From Clostridiales bacterium (GTDB lineage Bacteria; Bacillota; Clostridia; Oscillospirales; Oscillospiraceae), in NCBI GenBank assembly GCA_004557655.1, contig SFGJ01000006.1:1-64000 (forward strand): DNA of 64,000 nt. Reading direction: 5' to 3'. Position 1 is the stretch's first letter; each line of letters opens with the position of its first letter. A model generated the notes under the pieces. The model made no database searches, was not told where the DNA came from, and saw only the letters and a list, made by a program, of their open reading frames with translations. Shown in pieces: positions 24,251 to 33,312 of the stretch. The position numbers and the translations under genes were made by a program.

Positions 24251-25327
24251 ATGACGCAGCGAGAAAGACAGATCCTCAACTGGATCGAGGCGGACCCCAT
24301 GATCTCCCAGCAGGAGCTGGCGGACCGTGCGGGGATCACCCGCTCCAGCGTAGCGGTGCATATCTCCAACCTGATGAAAAAGGGCTGCATCGCCGGGAAG
24401 GGGTACATCGTCACCCGCAGCCCGTATGTCACCGTGGTGGGCGGTATGAACATGGACATCGGCGGCCGTCCGCACGGTAAGCTGGTGGCGCGGGATTCCA
24501 ATCCCGGCACCGTACGCATGAGTCCCGGCGGCGTGGGCCGCAACATTGCCCACAACATGAGCCTTCTGGGATTGGATGTGCGCTTGGTCACGGCCTTCGG
24601 CGACGATATGTATGCACAAAAGCTGGCGTCCGTGTGCGGCGAGCTGGGCATCGACATCTCCCAGTCTCCGGTAATTCCCGGCGGCCATACCTCCACCTAT
24701 CTCTTCGTCAATGACGAGGGCGGCGATATGCAGCTTGCGGTGTCAGATATGGACATCTACGAAAATCTGACTCCCCGGGTCCTGGAGAGCCGCCGCCAGC
24801 TTTTAGACGGCAGCCAGGTGGTGGTTCTGGACACCAACCTCCCGGCGGAAACCGTGGCATGGGTGGCAGAAAACTGCCGCGCTCCCATCTTTGCCGATCC
24901 CGTGTCCACGGCCAAGGCAGAAAAGCTCCGGCCGGTTTTGGGCGCCCTCCACACCCTCAAGCCCAACCGCATGGAAGCGGAGCTTCTCTCCGGCGTGGAG
25001 ATCACAAACGGGGAAAGTCTCCGCCGCGCGGCGGATAAGCTGCTGGAGACAGGGCTGCACCGGGTATTCATCTCCCTGGGAGCGGACGGGGTGTTTGCTG
25101 CCGACCATAATGGGGAAACCTTGCTGCTCCCGGCGCCCAAGGGCCATATGGTCAACACCACCGGCTGCGGCGATTCCTTCATGGCGGCTTTGGCCTGGGC
25201 CTATCTGCAGGGCAGCGATTTAGAGCGCTCCGCCCGGGCGGGGCTTGCGGCCTCCACCATTACCATGGAGAGCGCCGACACCATCAACGCCGCTATGAGT
25301 GAGGAAGCTCTGCTGCGGCGGATCTGA
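24251..25327 (+). CDS. psuK: pseudouridine kinase with N-terminal winged helix (PfkB family)
   Basis: 358 residues from the ATG at 24251, which follows an AAAGGAG site; the frame stays open upstream. Residues 1-60 form a winged helix (RERQILNWIEADPMISQQELADRAGITRSSVAVHISNLMKKG). The rest is a PfkB sugar kinase with VVGGMNMDIGG, SPGGVGRNIAHNM and the catalytic NTTGCGDSFMAALAW near 303-317. The function follows from psuG immediately downstream: the kinase phosphorylates pseudouridine and PsuG splits the product. The winged helix suggests it may also bind DNA, perhaps its own promoter region. A TTGACA lies at 24176-24181, but no well-spaced -10 was seen. Confidence 0.88.
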   Translation: MTQRERQILNWIEADPMISQQELADRAGITRSSVAVHISNLMKKGCIAGKGYIVTRSPYVTVVGGMNMDIGGRPHGKLVARDSNPGTVRMSPGGVGRNIAHNMSLLGLDVRLVTAFGDDMYAQKLASVCGELGIDISQSPVIPGGHTSTYLFVNDEGGDMQLAVSDMDIYENLTPRVLESRRQLLDGSQVVVLDTNLPAETVAWVAENCRAPIFADPVSTAKAEKLRPVLGALHTLKPNRMEAELLSGVEITNGESLRRAADKLLETGLHRVFISLGADGVFAADHNGETLLLPAPKGHMVNTTGCGDSFMAALAWAYLQGSDLERSARAGLAASTITMESADTINAAMSEEALLRRI

Positions 25328-25369
25328 CACAATAATCAAAAAAATATTTATATCAGGAGGACAAAATCA

Positions 25370-26299
25370 ATGTTGAACCGTTATCTGGACATCGCCCCCG
25401 AGGTGAAGAAGGCCCTGGACGAGGGTAAGCCCGTTGTAGCTCTGGAGAGCACCATTATTTCCCACGGTATGCCCTATCCTCAGAATGCCGAGACTGCTCT
25501 GCAGGTGGAGAAGATCATCCGTGACTGCGGCGCTGTGCCCGCCACCATCGCCATCATCGGCGGGCGGCTGAAGGCTGGCCTCACCGCGGACGAGATCGAC
25601 TATCTGGGCAAGGCCGGCCATGCTGTGGCCAAGGCCAGCCGTCGTGACCTGCCTGTGCTGGTGGCCAAGGGAATGGACGGCGCCTGCACTGTCACCACCA
25701 CCATGATGATCGCCGCCATGGCGGGCATCAAGGTCTTTGCCACCGGCGGCATCGGCGGCGTGCATCGGGGCGCGGAGACCACCATGGACATCTCTGCCGA
25801 CCTGGAGGAGCTGGCCAAGACTCCCGTGCTGGTGGTCTGCGCCGGTGCCAAGGCCATTTTGGACCTGGGCCTGACCCTGGAATACCTGGAGACCAAAGGC
25901 GTCACCGTCATCGGCTACGGCACCGACGAGCTGCCTGCCTTCTACACCCGCAAATCCGGCTTCGGCGTGGACTACCGTCTGGATACTCCGGAGGAGGTGG
26001 CTAAGGCATTCCACGTCAAGCAGGTGCTGGGACAGGAGGGCGGTATGCTGGTGACAAACCCCATCCCCGAGCAGTACTCCATGGATCCCGCCCTCATTGG
26101 CGGTGCCATCGACCGGGCCGTGGCCCAGTGCAAGGCCGAGGGCGTCCACGGCAAGGAGACCACTCCCTTCCTGCTGGCCAAGGTGAAGGAGCTCACCGGC
26201 GGCGATAGCCTGGAGAGCAACATCCAGCTTGTGTTTAATAACGCCCGTGTGGCTTCCGCCATTGCCTGCTCCCTAAGCGAGATGGAAAAGCAGGGATGA
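25370..26299 (+). CDS. psuG: pseudouridine-5'-phosphate glycosidase
   Basis: 309 residues, full length. Family features are VVALESTIISHGMPYPQNAETA near the N terminus, CTVTTTMMIAAMAGIKVFATGGIGGVHRGAE in the centre and VTNPIPEQYSMD later. The enzyme reversibly cleaves pseudouridine 5'-phosphate to uracil and ribose 5-phosphate. It lies 42 bp after psuK with a strong AGGAGG site, so the two form a pseudouridine salvage operon. Released uracil would feed pyrimidine salvage, as would the uracil permease and uridine kinase elsewhere in the window. Confidence 0.97.
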   Translation: MLNRYLDIAPEVKKALDEGKPVVALESTIISHGMPYPQNAETALQVEKIIRDCGAVPATIAIIGGRLKAGLTADEIDYLGKAGHAVAKASRRDLPVLVAKGMDGACTVTTTMMIAAMAGIKVFATGGIGGVHRGAETTMDISADLEELAKTPVLVVCAGAKAILDLGLTLEYLETKGVTVIGYGTDELPAFYTRKSGFGVDYRLDTPEEVAKAFHVKQVLGQEGGMLVTNPIPEQYSMDPALIGGAIDRAVAQCKAEGVHGKETTPFLLAKVKELTGGDSLESNIQLVFNNARVASAIACSLSEMEKQG

Positions 26300-26577
26300 A
26301 CATCGCGGTTCGTGTGGCTCTGGAAGTCTGGCTGATAGCCGTCAATTTCGTCACATTTGCTCTGTACGGAATCGATAAAAGCCGTGCGAAAAGACGGCGC
26401 CGGCGCATTCCGGAGAAGACGCTTTTGCTGCTGCCGCTGTTGGGCGGAAGCTTGGGCGGATTATTGGGTATGTATGCCTTTCACCACAAAACAAAGCACT
26501 GGTATTTCCGAGTCGGTCTGCCGCTGATGCTGCTTGCCCAGGCAGCTTTGCTGGTCTGGCTTTTCACAAGACAATAG
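26296..26577 (+). CDS. DUF1294 small membrane protein
   Basis: 93 residues with hydrophobic segments at about 6-24, 44-60 and 72-89 and a basic stretch (KSRAKRRRRRIPE) after the first. YGIDKSRAKRRRRRIPEKTLLLLPLLGGSLGGLLGMYAFHHKTKHWYFRVGLPL is typical of DUF1294. The function is unknown. It overlaps psuG by 4 bp (ATGA) and ends at the shared terminator, so it is co-transcribed with the pseudouridine genes, though a functional link is not established. Confidence 0.85.
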   Translation: MNIAVRVALEVWLIAVNFVTFALYGIDKSRAKRRRRRIPEKTLLLLPLLGGSLGGLLGMYAFHHKTKHWYFRVGLPLMLLAQAALLVWLFTRQ

Positions 26578-26578
26578 G

Positions 26579-26610
26579 AAAAAGCACCTCCGGCGGGAGG
26601 TGCTTTTTTA
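26579..26610. terminator. bidirectional terminator, psuKG operon and thrB
   Basis: AAAAAGCACCTCC (26579-26591) pairs perfectly with GGAGGTGCTTTTT (26596-26608). The thrB stop codon on the minus strand directly abuts it (26611). Confidence 0.85.
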
Positions 26611-27486
26611 TCAGGAAACGATGATCCCCTTATGATCCACAGCCATGGGCAGCTGCCGCCAGTGGCCGGGCAGGGAGGAAAGTCCGGCGGCCAGACGCCC
26701 GTCAAATTCCGGATCCGCCCACAGACACAGCAGGGTCGGACCCGCGCCGGAGATAAAAAACGCGGTGCAGCCGCACGCCTTTGCCAGTTTTTCCGCCTCG
26801 TCAAAGCCGGGGATCAGCGTCCGGCGGAAGGGCTGGTGCAGCTTATCACGCAGGGCCATGGAAATGGCCTCCTCATCCCCGGTTTCCAGTGCCTTCAGCA
26901 GCACAGCCGTGCGGGAGACATTGTAAATGGCGTCGAAATAGGGCACCTGCTGGGGCAGAACACCTCGGGCCAGATGGGTGGAGAGCTGGAAATCCGGGAT
27001 CAGCGCCGTGCAGTGCAGGCTCTCATGGAGCGCGTACCGGGCGATATAGGGCCGGCCGTTTTCCACAAAGGAGGCCACCAGACCGCCGAAGATGGCGGGG
27101 GCCAGATTGTCCGGATGCCCCTCAATGTCATTGCATACGGCCAGCAGCTCTTCCCCGGACAGGGGGGAGCCGTGATTTGCATTGGCTCCGGCTGCGCCGG
27201 CGGCAATGAGGGCGGCGGAGGAGCCAAGACCCCGGCAGATGGGGATGCCCGTCTCCATGGTGATGCGCAGACCGGGCATAGGCAGGCCCAGCTTCGTAAG
27301 AACCGCCTTGTAGCTCACCACGGCAAGATTTTCCTCCGTGGCGTATTCCGGTTCCACGCCCTCGAAGAACAGACCCTCCGGCAGCTCCTCAAAGGTCAAG
27401 GTGTTATATAGAGCCAGTGCCAGACCCAGGGTGTCAAACCCGGGGCCCAAGTTGGCGGTGGTGGCGGGCACGCGAACAGTTACCAT
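26611..27486 (-). CDS. thrB: homoserine kinase
   Basis: 291 residues of the GHMP kinase family. The start VRVPATTANLGPGFDTLGLAL is typical, the phosphate loop reads PICRGLGSSAALIAAGAAGAN and the C-terminal motif is AFFISGAGPTLLCL. It phosphorylates homoserine for threonine synthase. Its ATG overlaps the thrC stop by 7 bp (ATGGTAA), so thrC-thrB is a coupled two-gene operon. Confidence 0.96.
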   Translation of the reverse strand: MVTVRVPATTANLGPGFDTLGLALALYNTLTFEELPEGLFFEGVEPEYATEENLAVVSYKAVLTKLGLPMPGLRITMETGIPICRGLGSSAALIAAGAAGANANHGSPLSGEELLAVCNDIEGHPDNLAPAIFGGLVASFVENGRPYIARYALHESLHCTALIPDFQLSTHLARGVLPQQVPYFDAIYNVSRTAVLLKALETGDEEAISMALRDKLHQPFRRTLIPGFDEAEKLAKACGCTAFFISGAGPTLLCLWADPEFDGRLAAGLSSLPGHWRQLPMAVDHKGIIVS

Positions 27487-28946
27487 TGCGTTTCACCTGC
27501 CTTCTCCAGCACATAGGAGAGCATATCCTCCCGGGCGATGACATCCTTGTGGCGCACGGTCTTTTCCCGCAGGGCGGCCAAATTTCTGGGTACGGGGATG
27601 CCGGTGCAGGCGTGGAGATCCTCCATGACGGAGAACTCGTCCTCCTGCACCTTCTGCCCCAGAGCGGAGAGAACAGCGGCGGGGAACTTGTAGGGACTGG
27701 CGGTGGACAGAACCACCACCGGAGCGCCGTCCCCGCAGGTCTTGCCAAACTGCTCGGCCACATGAAAGGCCACGGCGGTGTGGGGATCGCAGAGATATTT
27801 TTCCTCTGTCCAGACCTTACCGATGGTTTCGGCGGCGGCCCGGTCATCGCAGCAGCCGCAGGAGAACTCCGCCTGCAGCTTAGTAAGCAGTGCTTCGGAT
27901 ACCTTATAATGTCCCCTTTCATTCAGGTCGGCCATGAGGGAGGCCACATAGGCGTCGTCCTCGGTGAGCAGGCTCAAAAGCCGCTCCAGATTGCTGGAGA
28001 CCAGAATGTCCATGGAGGGGGAGGTGGTTTTATAGAAGGTGCGGCGCTTATCGTATACGCCGGTGGAGAGGAACTCCGTCAGCACATCATTGCGGTTGGA
28101 GGCGCAGATGAGCCGCCCCACGGGCAGACCCATGCGCTTGGCAAAGTAGCCCGCCAGAATGTCCCCGAAATTGCCGGTGGGCACACAGAAATGCACCTTA
28201 TCGCCCACCTGAATGCGCCCGCTGCGCACCAGGTCGGCATAGGCCTTGAAGTAGTACACGATCTGGGGCGCCAGCCGGCCGATGTTGATGGAGTTGGCGG
28301 AGGACAGGCGCACGCCGGGCAGATTCTTTTCCGCGCAGGCGGCGAAGATCTTCTTCACTCCGGTCTGGGTATCGTCAAAATTGCCGCAGACGGCGCAGAC
28401 TTTCACGTTGCCGCCCTCCTGCGTGACCATCTGGGCCTGCTGCACGGCGGACACGCCGCCGTGGGGATAAAAGACAATAATTCTGGTGCCGGGTACATCG
28501 TGAAAGCCCTCCAGAGCCGCCTTGCCGGTGTCTCCGGAGGTGGCAGTGAGGATGAGCATTTCGTCCGCAATGCCCTCCATGCCCCGGGCCTCGCTGATGA
28601 GCAGGGGCAGCAGGCTCAGGGCCACATCTTTAAATGCACTGGTGGGACCACGGAACAGCTCCAGCACATAGCGATCCCCCACCTTGACCAGAGGGGTCAG
28701 TTCCTCCGTTTCAAACTTGCCCGCATAGCCACGGCGGACAAGGGCATCCATATCCGGATAGTCCGGCAGCAGGGCAGAGAGGATCCGGGCGGACATGGTG
28801 AGAGTATCTTCCTTTATAAGAGACTGCCAATCCACAGGTGGAATGGCCTCCGGCATATACAGACCGCCATCCGGGGCGATACCCCGCAGCACCGCGGCGG
28901 CAGGGGACGCTGTGAGGGCACGGTTACGAGTGCTTTGATATTTCAT
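27480..28946 (-). CDS. thrC: threonine synthase
   Basis: 488 residues from the ATG at 28946 (MKYQSTRNRA), the usual N terminus of the longer class of threonine synthases; the open frame continues far upstream without a ribosome site. The PLP lysine is K106 in FRGPTSAFKDVAL, and further features are LTATSGDTGKAALEG, VPTGNFGDILAGYFAKRMGLP and NDVLTEFL. It converts O-phosphohomoserine to threonine. It is the first gene of thrC-thrB, divergent from lysC-asd, which supplies the same pathway. Confidence 0.97.
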   Translation of the reverse strand: MKYQSTRNRALTASPAAAVLRGIAPDGGLYMPEAIPPVDWQSLIKEDTLTMSARILSALLPDYPDMDALVRRGYAGKFETEELTPLVKVGDRYVLELFRGPTSAFKDVALSLLPLLISEARGMEGIADEMLILTATSGDTGKAALEGFHDVPGTRIIVFYPHGGVSAVQQAQMVTQEGGNVKVCAVCGNFDDTQTGVKKIFAACAEKNLPGVRLSSANSINIGRLAPQIVYYFKAYADLVRSGRIQVGDKVHFCVPTGNFGDILAGYFAKRMGLPVGRLICASNRNDVLTEFLSTGVYDKRRTFYKTTSPSMDILVSSNLERLLSLLTEDDAYVASLMADLNERGHYKVSEALLTKLQAEFSCGCCDDRAAAETIGKVWTEEKYLCDPHTAVAFHVAEQFGKTCGDGAPVVVLSTASPYKFPAAVLSALGQKVQEDEFSVMEDLHACTGIPVPRNLAALREKTVRHKDVIAREDMLSYVLEKAGETQW

Positions 28947-28987
28947 ACAAGTTTCTCCAATCTTTTTCTTGCATTTTGCATAATGAT

Positions 28988-29016
28988 ATGATACACTGTC
29001 CACAATCAAAAAGCAA
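28988..29016 (-). promoter_or_regulatory. promoter of thrC-thrB
   Basis: On the minus strand TTGCTT (29016-29011), 17 bp, TATCAT (28993-28988). The leader is about 35 nt, with no room for an attenuator. Confidence 0.55.
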
Positions 29017-29103
29017 GTGTTTTTTACTGAAAGACAAAAAGACGGATTGTTGTCATCGGTGTTGAATGCTTTGCATAAAAAAAGTGGAAAGTGAGCGAAA
29101 AAA

Positions 29104-30423
29104 ATGTTAAAGGTGCTGAAGTTCGGCGGCTCCTCCATGGCGGACGCCAGACAGTTTGAAAAAGTGAAGAGCATTGTGCAGGCCGATCCTGCCCGGCGGG
29201 TGGTCATCGTATCCGCCGCCGGAAAGCGGTTTTCCGATGACCATAAGCTGACAGATCTGCTGTATCTGTGCCATGCGCATTTGAAATACGGCGTGTCCTG
29301 CGACAATGTGTTTGATATGATCCGCTCCCGCTACATGGAAATTCGGGACGACCTGGGGCTGCAGACCGATCTGGAGACGGAGTTTGACGCTCTGCGCCGC
29401 AAAATGGACAAGGGCATCAGCCAGGACGAGCTGGTGAGCCGGGGCGAATATTTCGCGGCAAGGCTCATGGCGGACTACCTGGGCTACGACTTCCTGGACA
29501 GCGAGCTGTGGCTGAAGTTTAACCTGGATGGCACGGTGGACCAGGAGAAGAGCTACGAGATCCTGGCCCGGACGGCCTCCGGAAGGCGGGTGGTGATCCC
29601 GGGCTTTTACGGCACTATGCCCGATGGGAGCATCAAGACCTTTACCCGGGGCGGCAGCGACATCACCGGCGCCCTGGCGGCGGCGGCGCTGAACGCGGAT
29701 GTATACGAAAACTGGACGGATGTGTCCGGCTTCCTCATGGCCGATCCCCGGATCGTCAGTGATCCTCTGCCCATCGAGCGCATCACCTACTCGGAGCTGC
29801 GGGAGCTGAGCTACATCGGCGCGCAGGTGCTCCATGAGGGGACCATCTTCCCCGTTCGGGAGAAGAACATCCCTCTGAACATCCGCAACACCAACCAGCC
29901 TGACCACCCCGGCACCATGATCCGGGAGAGCTTTGACGAGCTGGAGGAATCCAAGGACAGCAGCTTTATTACCGGTATTGCCGGGCGAAAGGATTTCTCC
30001 GTTATCACCATCACTAAAAACGGCATGAGCAACGAGGTAGGGACTCTGCGGCGCATTCTGGAGATTCTGGAGAAATATCAGCTTGTGGTGGAATATCTCC
30101 CCTCCGGCATCGACAGTGTTTCTTTGGTGGTGGCGGCGGACAAGCTGCGGCCCTGCCAGTATCAGATTCTGGGGGAGATCCAGAAGAATCTCAAGCCCGA
30201 CACCATCCATGTTACCGAGGACATGGCCATTGTGGCGGCGGTGGGCCGGAAAATGGCGTTTAAGCCCGGTATCTCCGGCAAGATCTTCGCCGCGCTGGGT
30301 GAAAACGGCATCAACATCCGCATGATCACCCAGGGCCCGGAGGAGCTGAATATCATCGTGGGCGTGGACAATAAGGATTTTGCCGGAGCGATCCGGGTAC
30401 TGTATAACAGCTTTGTAAAATAA
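29104..30423 (+). CDS. lysC: aspartate kinase, monofunctional
   Basis: 439 residues. The N terminus LKVLKFGGSSMAD is the ATP-binding signature; FTRGGSDITGALAAAALNADVYENWTDVSGFLMADPRI is the catalytic core around 180-220. Two ACT domains make up the C-terminal third (FSVITITKNGMSNEVGTL and MAIVAAVGRKM...GISGKIFAALGENGINIRMITQG), so feedback inhibition by lysine or threonine is likely. It starts the aspartate pathway. It stands 18 bp before asd, which has its own ribosome site, and is divergent from thrC-thrB. Confidence 0.97.
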   Translation: MLKVLKFGGSSMADARQFEKVKSIVQADPARRVVIVSAAGKRFSDDHKLTDLLYLCHAHLKYGVSCDNVFDMIRSRYMEIRDDLGLQTDLETEFDALRRKMDKGISQDELVSRGEYFAARLMADYLGYDFLDSELWLKFNLDGTVDQEKSYEILARTASGRRVVIPGFYGTMPDGSIKTFTRGGSDITGALAAAALNADVYENWTDVSGFLMADPRIVSDPLPIERITYSELRELSYIGAQVLHEGTIFPVREKNIPLNIRNTNQPDHPGTMIRESFDELEESKDSSFITGIAGRKDFSVITITKNGMSNEVGTLRRILEILEKYQLVVEYLPSGIDSVSLVVAADKLRPCQYQILGEIQKNLKPDTIHVTEDMAIVAAVGRKMAFKPGISGKIFAALGENGINIRMITQGPEELNIIVGVDNKDFAGAIRVLYNSFVK

Positions 30424-30441
30424 GAACGGGAGGAAAGATCC

Positions 30442-31446
30442 ATGAAGAAGTATAAGGTAGCCATTCTGGGCGCAACGGGCGCCGTGGGCAGAGAGATGAT
30501 GAAGATTTTGGCTGAGCGCAGCTTTCCTGTGGAGGAGCTGCATCTGCTGGCATCCCAGCGGTCTGTAGGGCAGAGGATTGCGTGGCAGGGCCGGGAGCTG
30601 ACGGTGGAGCTGGCCTGCGACGAAGCCTTCCGGGGCATGGACATTGTGCTGGGCGCCGCGGAAAACGACATTGCCAAGCGGTTCGCGCCCGCCATCGTCA
30701 AAGCGGGTGCCGTGTTTGTGGACAATTCCAGCGCTTTCCGCATGGATCCGGATGTGCCGCTGGTGATCCCCGAGATCAATCCCCAGGACGCCGGGAAGCA
30801 CAAGGGCATCATCGCTAACCCCAACTGCACCACCATCGTGTCCCTGGTGGCCATCAACGCCCTGAACCAGGACAGCCCCATTGAGAGCATTGTCGCCAGC
30901 AGCTATCAGGCCACCTCCGGCGCAGGGGCCGGCGGCCCCGTGGAGCTGATGAACGAGGTGGAGGCGCTGCGTGAGGGCAAGACCTATGAACCCAAGGTGT
31001 TCCAGTATCAGATCGCCTACAATGTCATACCCCAGATCGGCGGCGAGGCCTTTGCGGGCTACACCTCCGAGGAAATGAAGATGCAGAATGAGGGGCGCAA
31101 GATCATGCACCTGCCGGAGCTGAAGGTGAGCTGCACCTGCGTCCGTGTTCCGGTGGTGCGCAGCCACAGCGTGTCCATCGTGGTGCGCACCAAGGAGAAA
31201 ATATCCGTGGAGCGTGCACGGGAGCTCATCGCCGCCGCCCCCGGCTGCAAGCTGGTGGACGACCTGCAGAACAAGCAGTATCCCATGCCTCTGGATACCT
31301 CCGACCAGGACATTGTGTTCGTGGGCCGCATCCGGGATGACCTGACCTCGGACAACGGCCTGAACATCTGGTGCTGCGGCGACCAGGTGCGCAAGGGCGC
31401 CGCCACCAACGCCGTGCAGATCGCGCAGCTTCTGATCGAAGAATAA
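30442..31446 (+). CDS. asd: aspartate-semialdehyde dehydrogenase
   Basis: 334 residues. N-terminal NADPH site KVAILGATGAVGREMMKIL, active-site cysteine C129 in ANPNCTTI and a conserved histidine in VRVPVVRSHS near 241. It reduces aspartyl phosphate to the semialdehyde that branches to lysine/diaminopimelate and, through hom, to threonine. Co-transcribed with lysC and followed by a strong terminator. Confidence 0.97.
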   Translation: MKKYKVAILGATGAVGREMMKILAERSFPVEELHLLASQRSVGQRIAWQGRELTVELACDEAFRGMDIVLGAAENDIAKRFAPAIVKAGAVFVDNSSAFRMDPDVPLVIPEINPQDAGKHKGIIANPNCTTIVSLVAINALNQDSPIESIVASSYQATSGAGAGGPVELMNEVEALREGKTYEPKVFQYQIAYNVIPQIGGEAFAGYTSEEMKMQNEGRKIMHLPELKVSCTCVRVPVVRSHSVSIVVRTKEKISVERARELIAAAPGCKLVDDLQNKQYPMPLDTSDQDIVFVGRIRDDLTSDNGLNIWCCGDQVRKGAATNAVQIAQLLIEE

Positions 31447-31460
31447 AACGAAGCACAGTA

Positions 31461-31494
31461 AAAAACGCAGTGCCCGGCGGGCACTGCGTTTTTT
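31461..31494 (+). terminator. terminator of lysC-asd
   Basis: AAAAACGCAGTGCCCG pairs with CGGGCACTGCGTTTTT over 16 bp with a one-base loop core, ending in six T residues. Confidence 0.85.
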
Positions 31495-31568
31495 CAGCTT
31501 TTCAAAAAGCCCCGCAGCGTTTGCCGTCCGCAGGCGGCAAAAAATATGCGTGCAGCAGACTGCAGGCC

Positions 31569-31595
31569 TTTTGCCGAAAACCCCTTCGGGTTTTC
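31569..31595 (-). terminator. hairpin after the radical SAM gene, possible terminator
   Basis: GCCGAAAACCC/GGGTTTTCGGC is an 11-bp perfect stem located 8 bp after the stop on the minus strand. It lacks a proper T tract (AAAAGG follows on that strand), so termination is uncertain. Confidence 0.4.
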
Positions 31596-31602
31596 GGCAG
31601 TC

Positions 31603-32490
31603 TTAAAAGTCGATGGTGCCGTCCAGCACTTTCAGGTCATACGGCTCAAAGACCACCTTGCGGTAGGCATCCACATCCATCTTCACGCCTGTCCAGTCGG
31701 AGTGGATGTCGCCGTTTTGCTTGATGAGAATGTCGTAGAGTATGTCGTAGGTCACGCCGTCCGGCCCGGTCTCCGTGATAGTGGAATAGGGCAGGGTCTT
31801 GTGGTAGGTCATGTGCAGGCCCTTGTAGGCGAAGTGGAAACCGTTTCGCATACGGCAGCCGTCCAGCCCCATGTAGGTGAAGTATTTTTTCAGATCCCGC
31901 AAAATGGGGTCTTGCTCCTCCTCGTAGAGGTTTTCCGGGGTGGTTTCGGTGTAGTCGTACCGGAACTGGATGGGGATATTATAGGGCAAAAACCGCTCCA
32001 CATAGTCCGTGAGCTTCTGGGCTGGATAGTTTTTATACAGCACGCAGTTGATGCGCGTGGGGCAGGCGATGCGGGCGATGACCTCGTCCGGCGACTCTTC
32101 CACATACTTCACCAGATGCCGGGAGATATTCATGCATGTTATCTTGTCCTTGTTTTTTTCGGTGAAAGCCAGCATGTCCTCCGCCGGGCAGTGGGGCTGC
32201 ACGGGGAAGGTGGTGTTGATATAGATTTTATGAGTAGCGGGGATAGCGTCCAGCATCTTCTGCAAAGCGTCCAGATCCGCCAACGGCTCGCCGCCGGTGA
32301 ACACGAAGTCACATTCCGGGGTGATGGAGTCCATGGTGCGGATGCTGCGGAGAATAGCTTCCAGGCTAAATCCGCTGCAGTCGGCGTATTCTTTTTTATT
32401 GATACAGAACGGGCAGTGGTTGGCGCAGTCGTAGGGCACGAAAACCGTGACGGTGGCGCCGCCTACCCTGGTCTTATAGGGATGGCTCAT
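31603..32490 (-). CDS. radical SAM protein of unknown function
   Basis: 295 residues. The cluster motif is C22-x3-C26-x2-C29 (YDCANHCPFCINKKEY), and FTGGEPLADLDAL near 64-76 is the SAM-binding GGE region. There is no SPASM-type cysteine set at the C terminus; only a lone CRMRNGFHF follows. The C-terminal part (TYDILYDILIKQNGDIHSDW) resembles other clostridial radical SAM proteins, but I cannot assign a reaction. It has its own CAGGAGAGG site and no peptide or enzyme partner next to it. Confidence 0.8.
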   Translation of the reverse strand: MSHPYKTRVGGATVTVFVPYDCANHCPFCINKKEYADCSGFSLEAILRSIRTMDSITPECDFVFTGGEPLADLDALQKMLDAIPATHKIYINTTFPVQPHCPAEDMLAFTEKNKDKITCMNISRHLVKYVEESPDEVIARIACPTRINCVLYKNYPAQKLTDYVERFLPYNIPIQFRYDYTETTPENLYEEEQDPILRDLKKYFTYMGLDGCRMRNGFHFAYKGLHMTYHKTLPYSTITETGPDGVTYDILYDILIKQNGDIHSDWTGVKMDVDAYRKVVFEPYDLKVLDGTIDF

Positions 32491-32610
32491 TAGATGAATC
32501 TACCTCTCCTGAAGAATCTCCAGTACATCTTACAACGAAAAATACCGAAAAGCAAGGAAAACATACGGGAAATAGTCGTTACTTTCTTGACAAATATGGA
32601 AATGGGAGGA

Positions 32611-33156
32611 TCAGTAGATTTTGGACTCCTTCAGCTCCCGGCGGATCTGTCTCAAGGCCGCGTCCTCTCCCTGCTCCTTCAGCAGCAGCAGCCACCGGCC
32701 CAGCAGGGCGGAGGTCTCCTCGTGGATCCAGAAGCGGCCTTTGGTTCGGACAAAATAGTCATAGGCCGAGGCGTCGGAATAGGCATCCCCCTGATAGACC
32801 CGGCAGGCGGCAATGCGGTCGCAGAACATCTCCGCCACATACTTTTTCGGCATCTTGCACCCGCCCATGGACACTGTGCCGTCCGGGGCGATACGGTAGT
32901 CGATCCAGTATTCGAAGTGGTGGCGGTTGCGGCCCTTGTGGTGCAGCCAGGAAATGCTCACGCCGTTTTCCCGGCGCTCCTGGTCATTGGGACTGCGGAA
33001 GCCCTGGTAATACTTGGCGCTCCGCCAGAACTCCGTGGGGCTGTATTTGCTCAGATCGTGCAAAAGACCCTGCCGATACAGACCCAACCTGAAACAGTAG
33101 TGCCGTACCAAACGGCGGTGACGGTTTACGGTTTTCAAATGCTCCCGAATGTGCAT
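32611..33156 (-). CDS. DUF5662 family protein (HD-like)
   Basis: 181 residues from the ATG at 33156, chosen for a GGAGGG site 9 nt upstream and because MHIREHLKTVNRHRRLV is the usual start. HDLSKYSPTEFW near 33-44 and WLHHKGRNRHHFEYW near 70-84 suggest a metal-binding HD-like fold. The family is common in gut Firmicutes and its function is unknown. The gene lies downstream of the uracil permease gene's terminator. Confidence 0.75.
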   Translation of the reverse strand: MHIREHLKTVNRHRRLVRHYCFRLGLYRQGLLHDLSKYSPTEFWRSAKYYQGFRSPNDQERRENGVSISWLHHKGRNRHHFEYWIDYRIAPDGTVSMGGCKMPKKYVAEMFCDRIAACRVYQGDAYSDASAYDYFVRTKGRFWIHEETSALLGRWLLLLKEQGEDAALRQIRRELKESKIY

Positions 33157-33265
33157 TTCCCGGCCCTCCAGCTGCAAGATAGATTCAGTATAGCACATTT
33201 CGTACCCAAAGGACAGGGGGGAGAAGCTGATTTTTTCGGCAGCGGCGGGAAGGCGGACGCAAAAA

Positions 33266-33292
33266 GAGAACGCCCCTCCGACAGGAGGGGCG
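33266..33292 (-). terminator. terminator of the uracil permease gene
   Basis: CGCCCCTCC/GGAGGGGCG stem (33271-33292) followed on the minus strand by TTCTCTTTTT. Confidence 0.75.
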
Positions 33293-33312
33293 TGATTGGT
33301 TGGGTGTTTGTA

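Noticed and set aside
29017..29103. Lysine riboswitch or attenuator upstream of lysC
   Set aside because: Only about 90 bp remain between the thrC promoter and lysC, too short, and no terminator or anti-terminator pair is visible.
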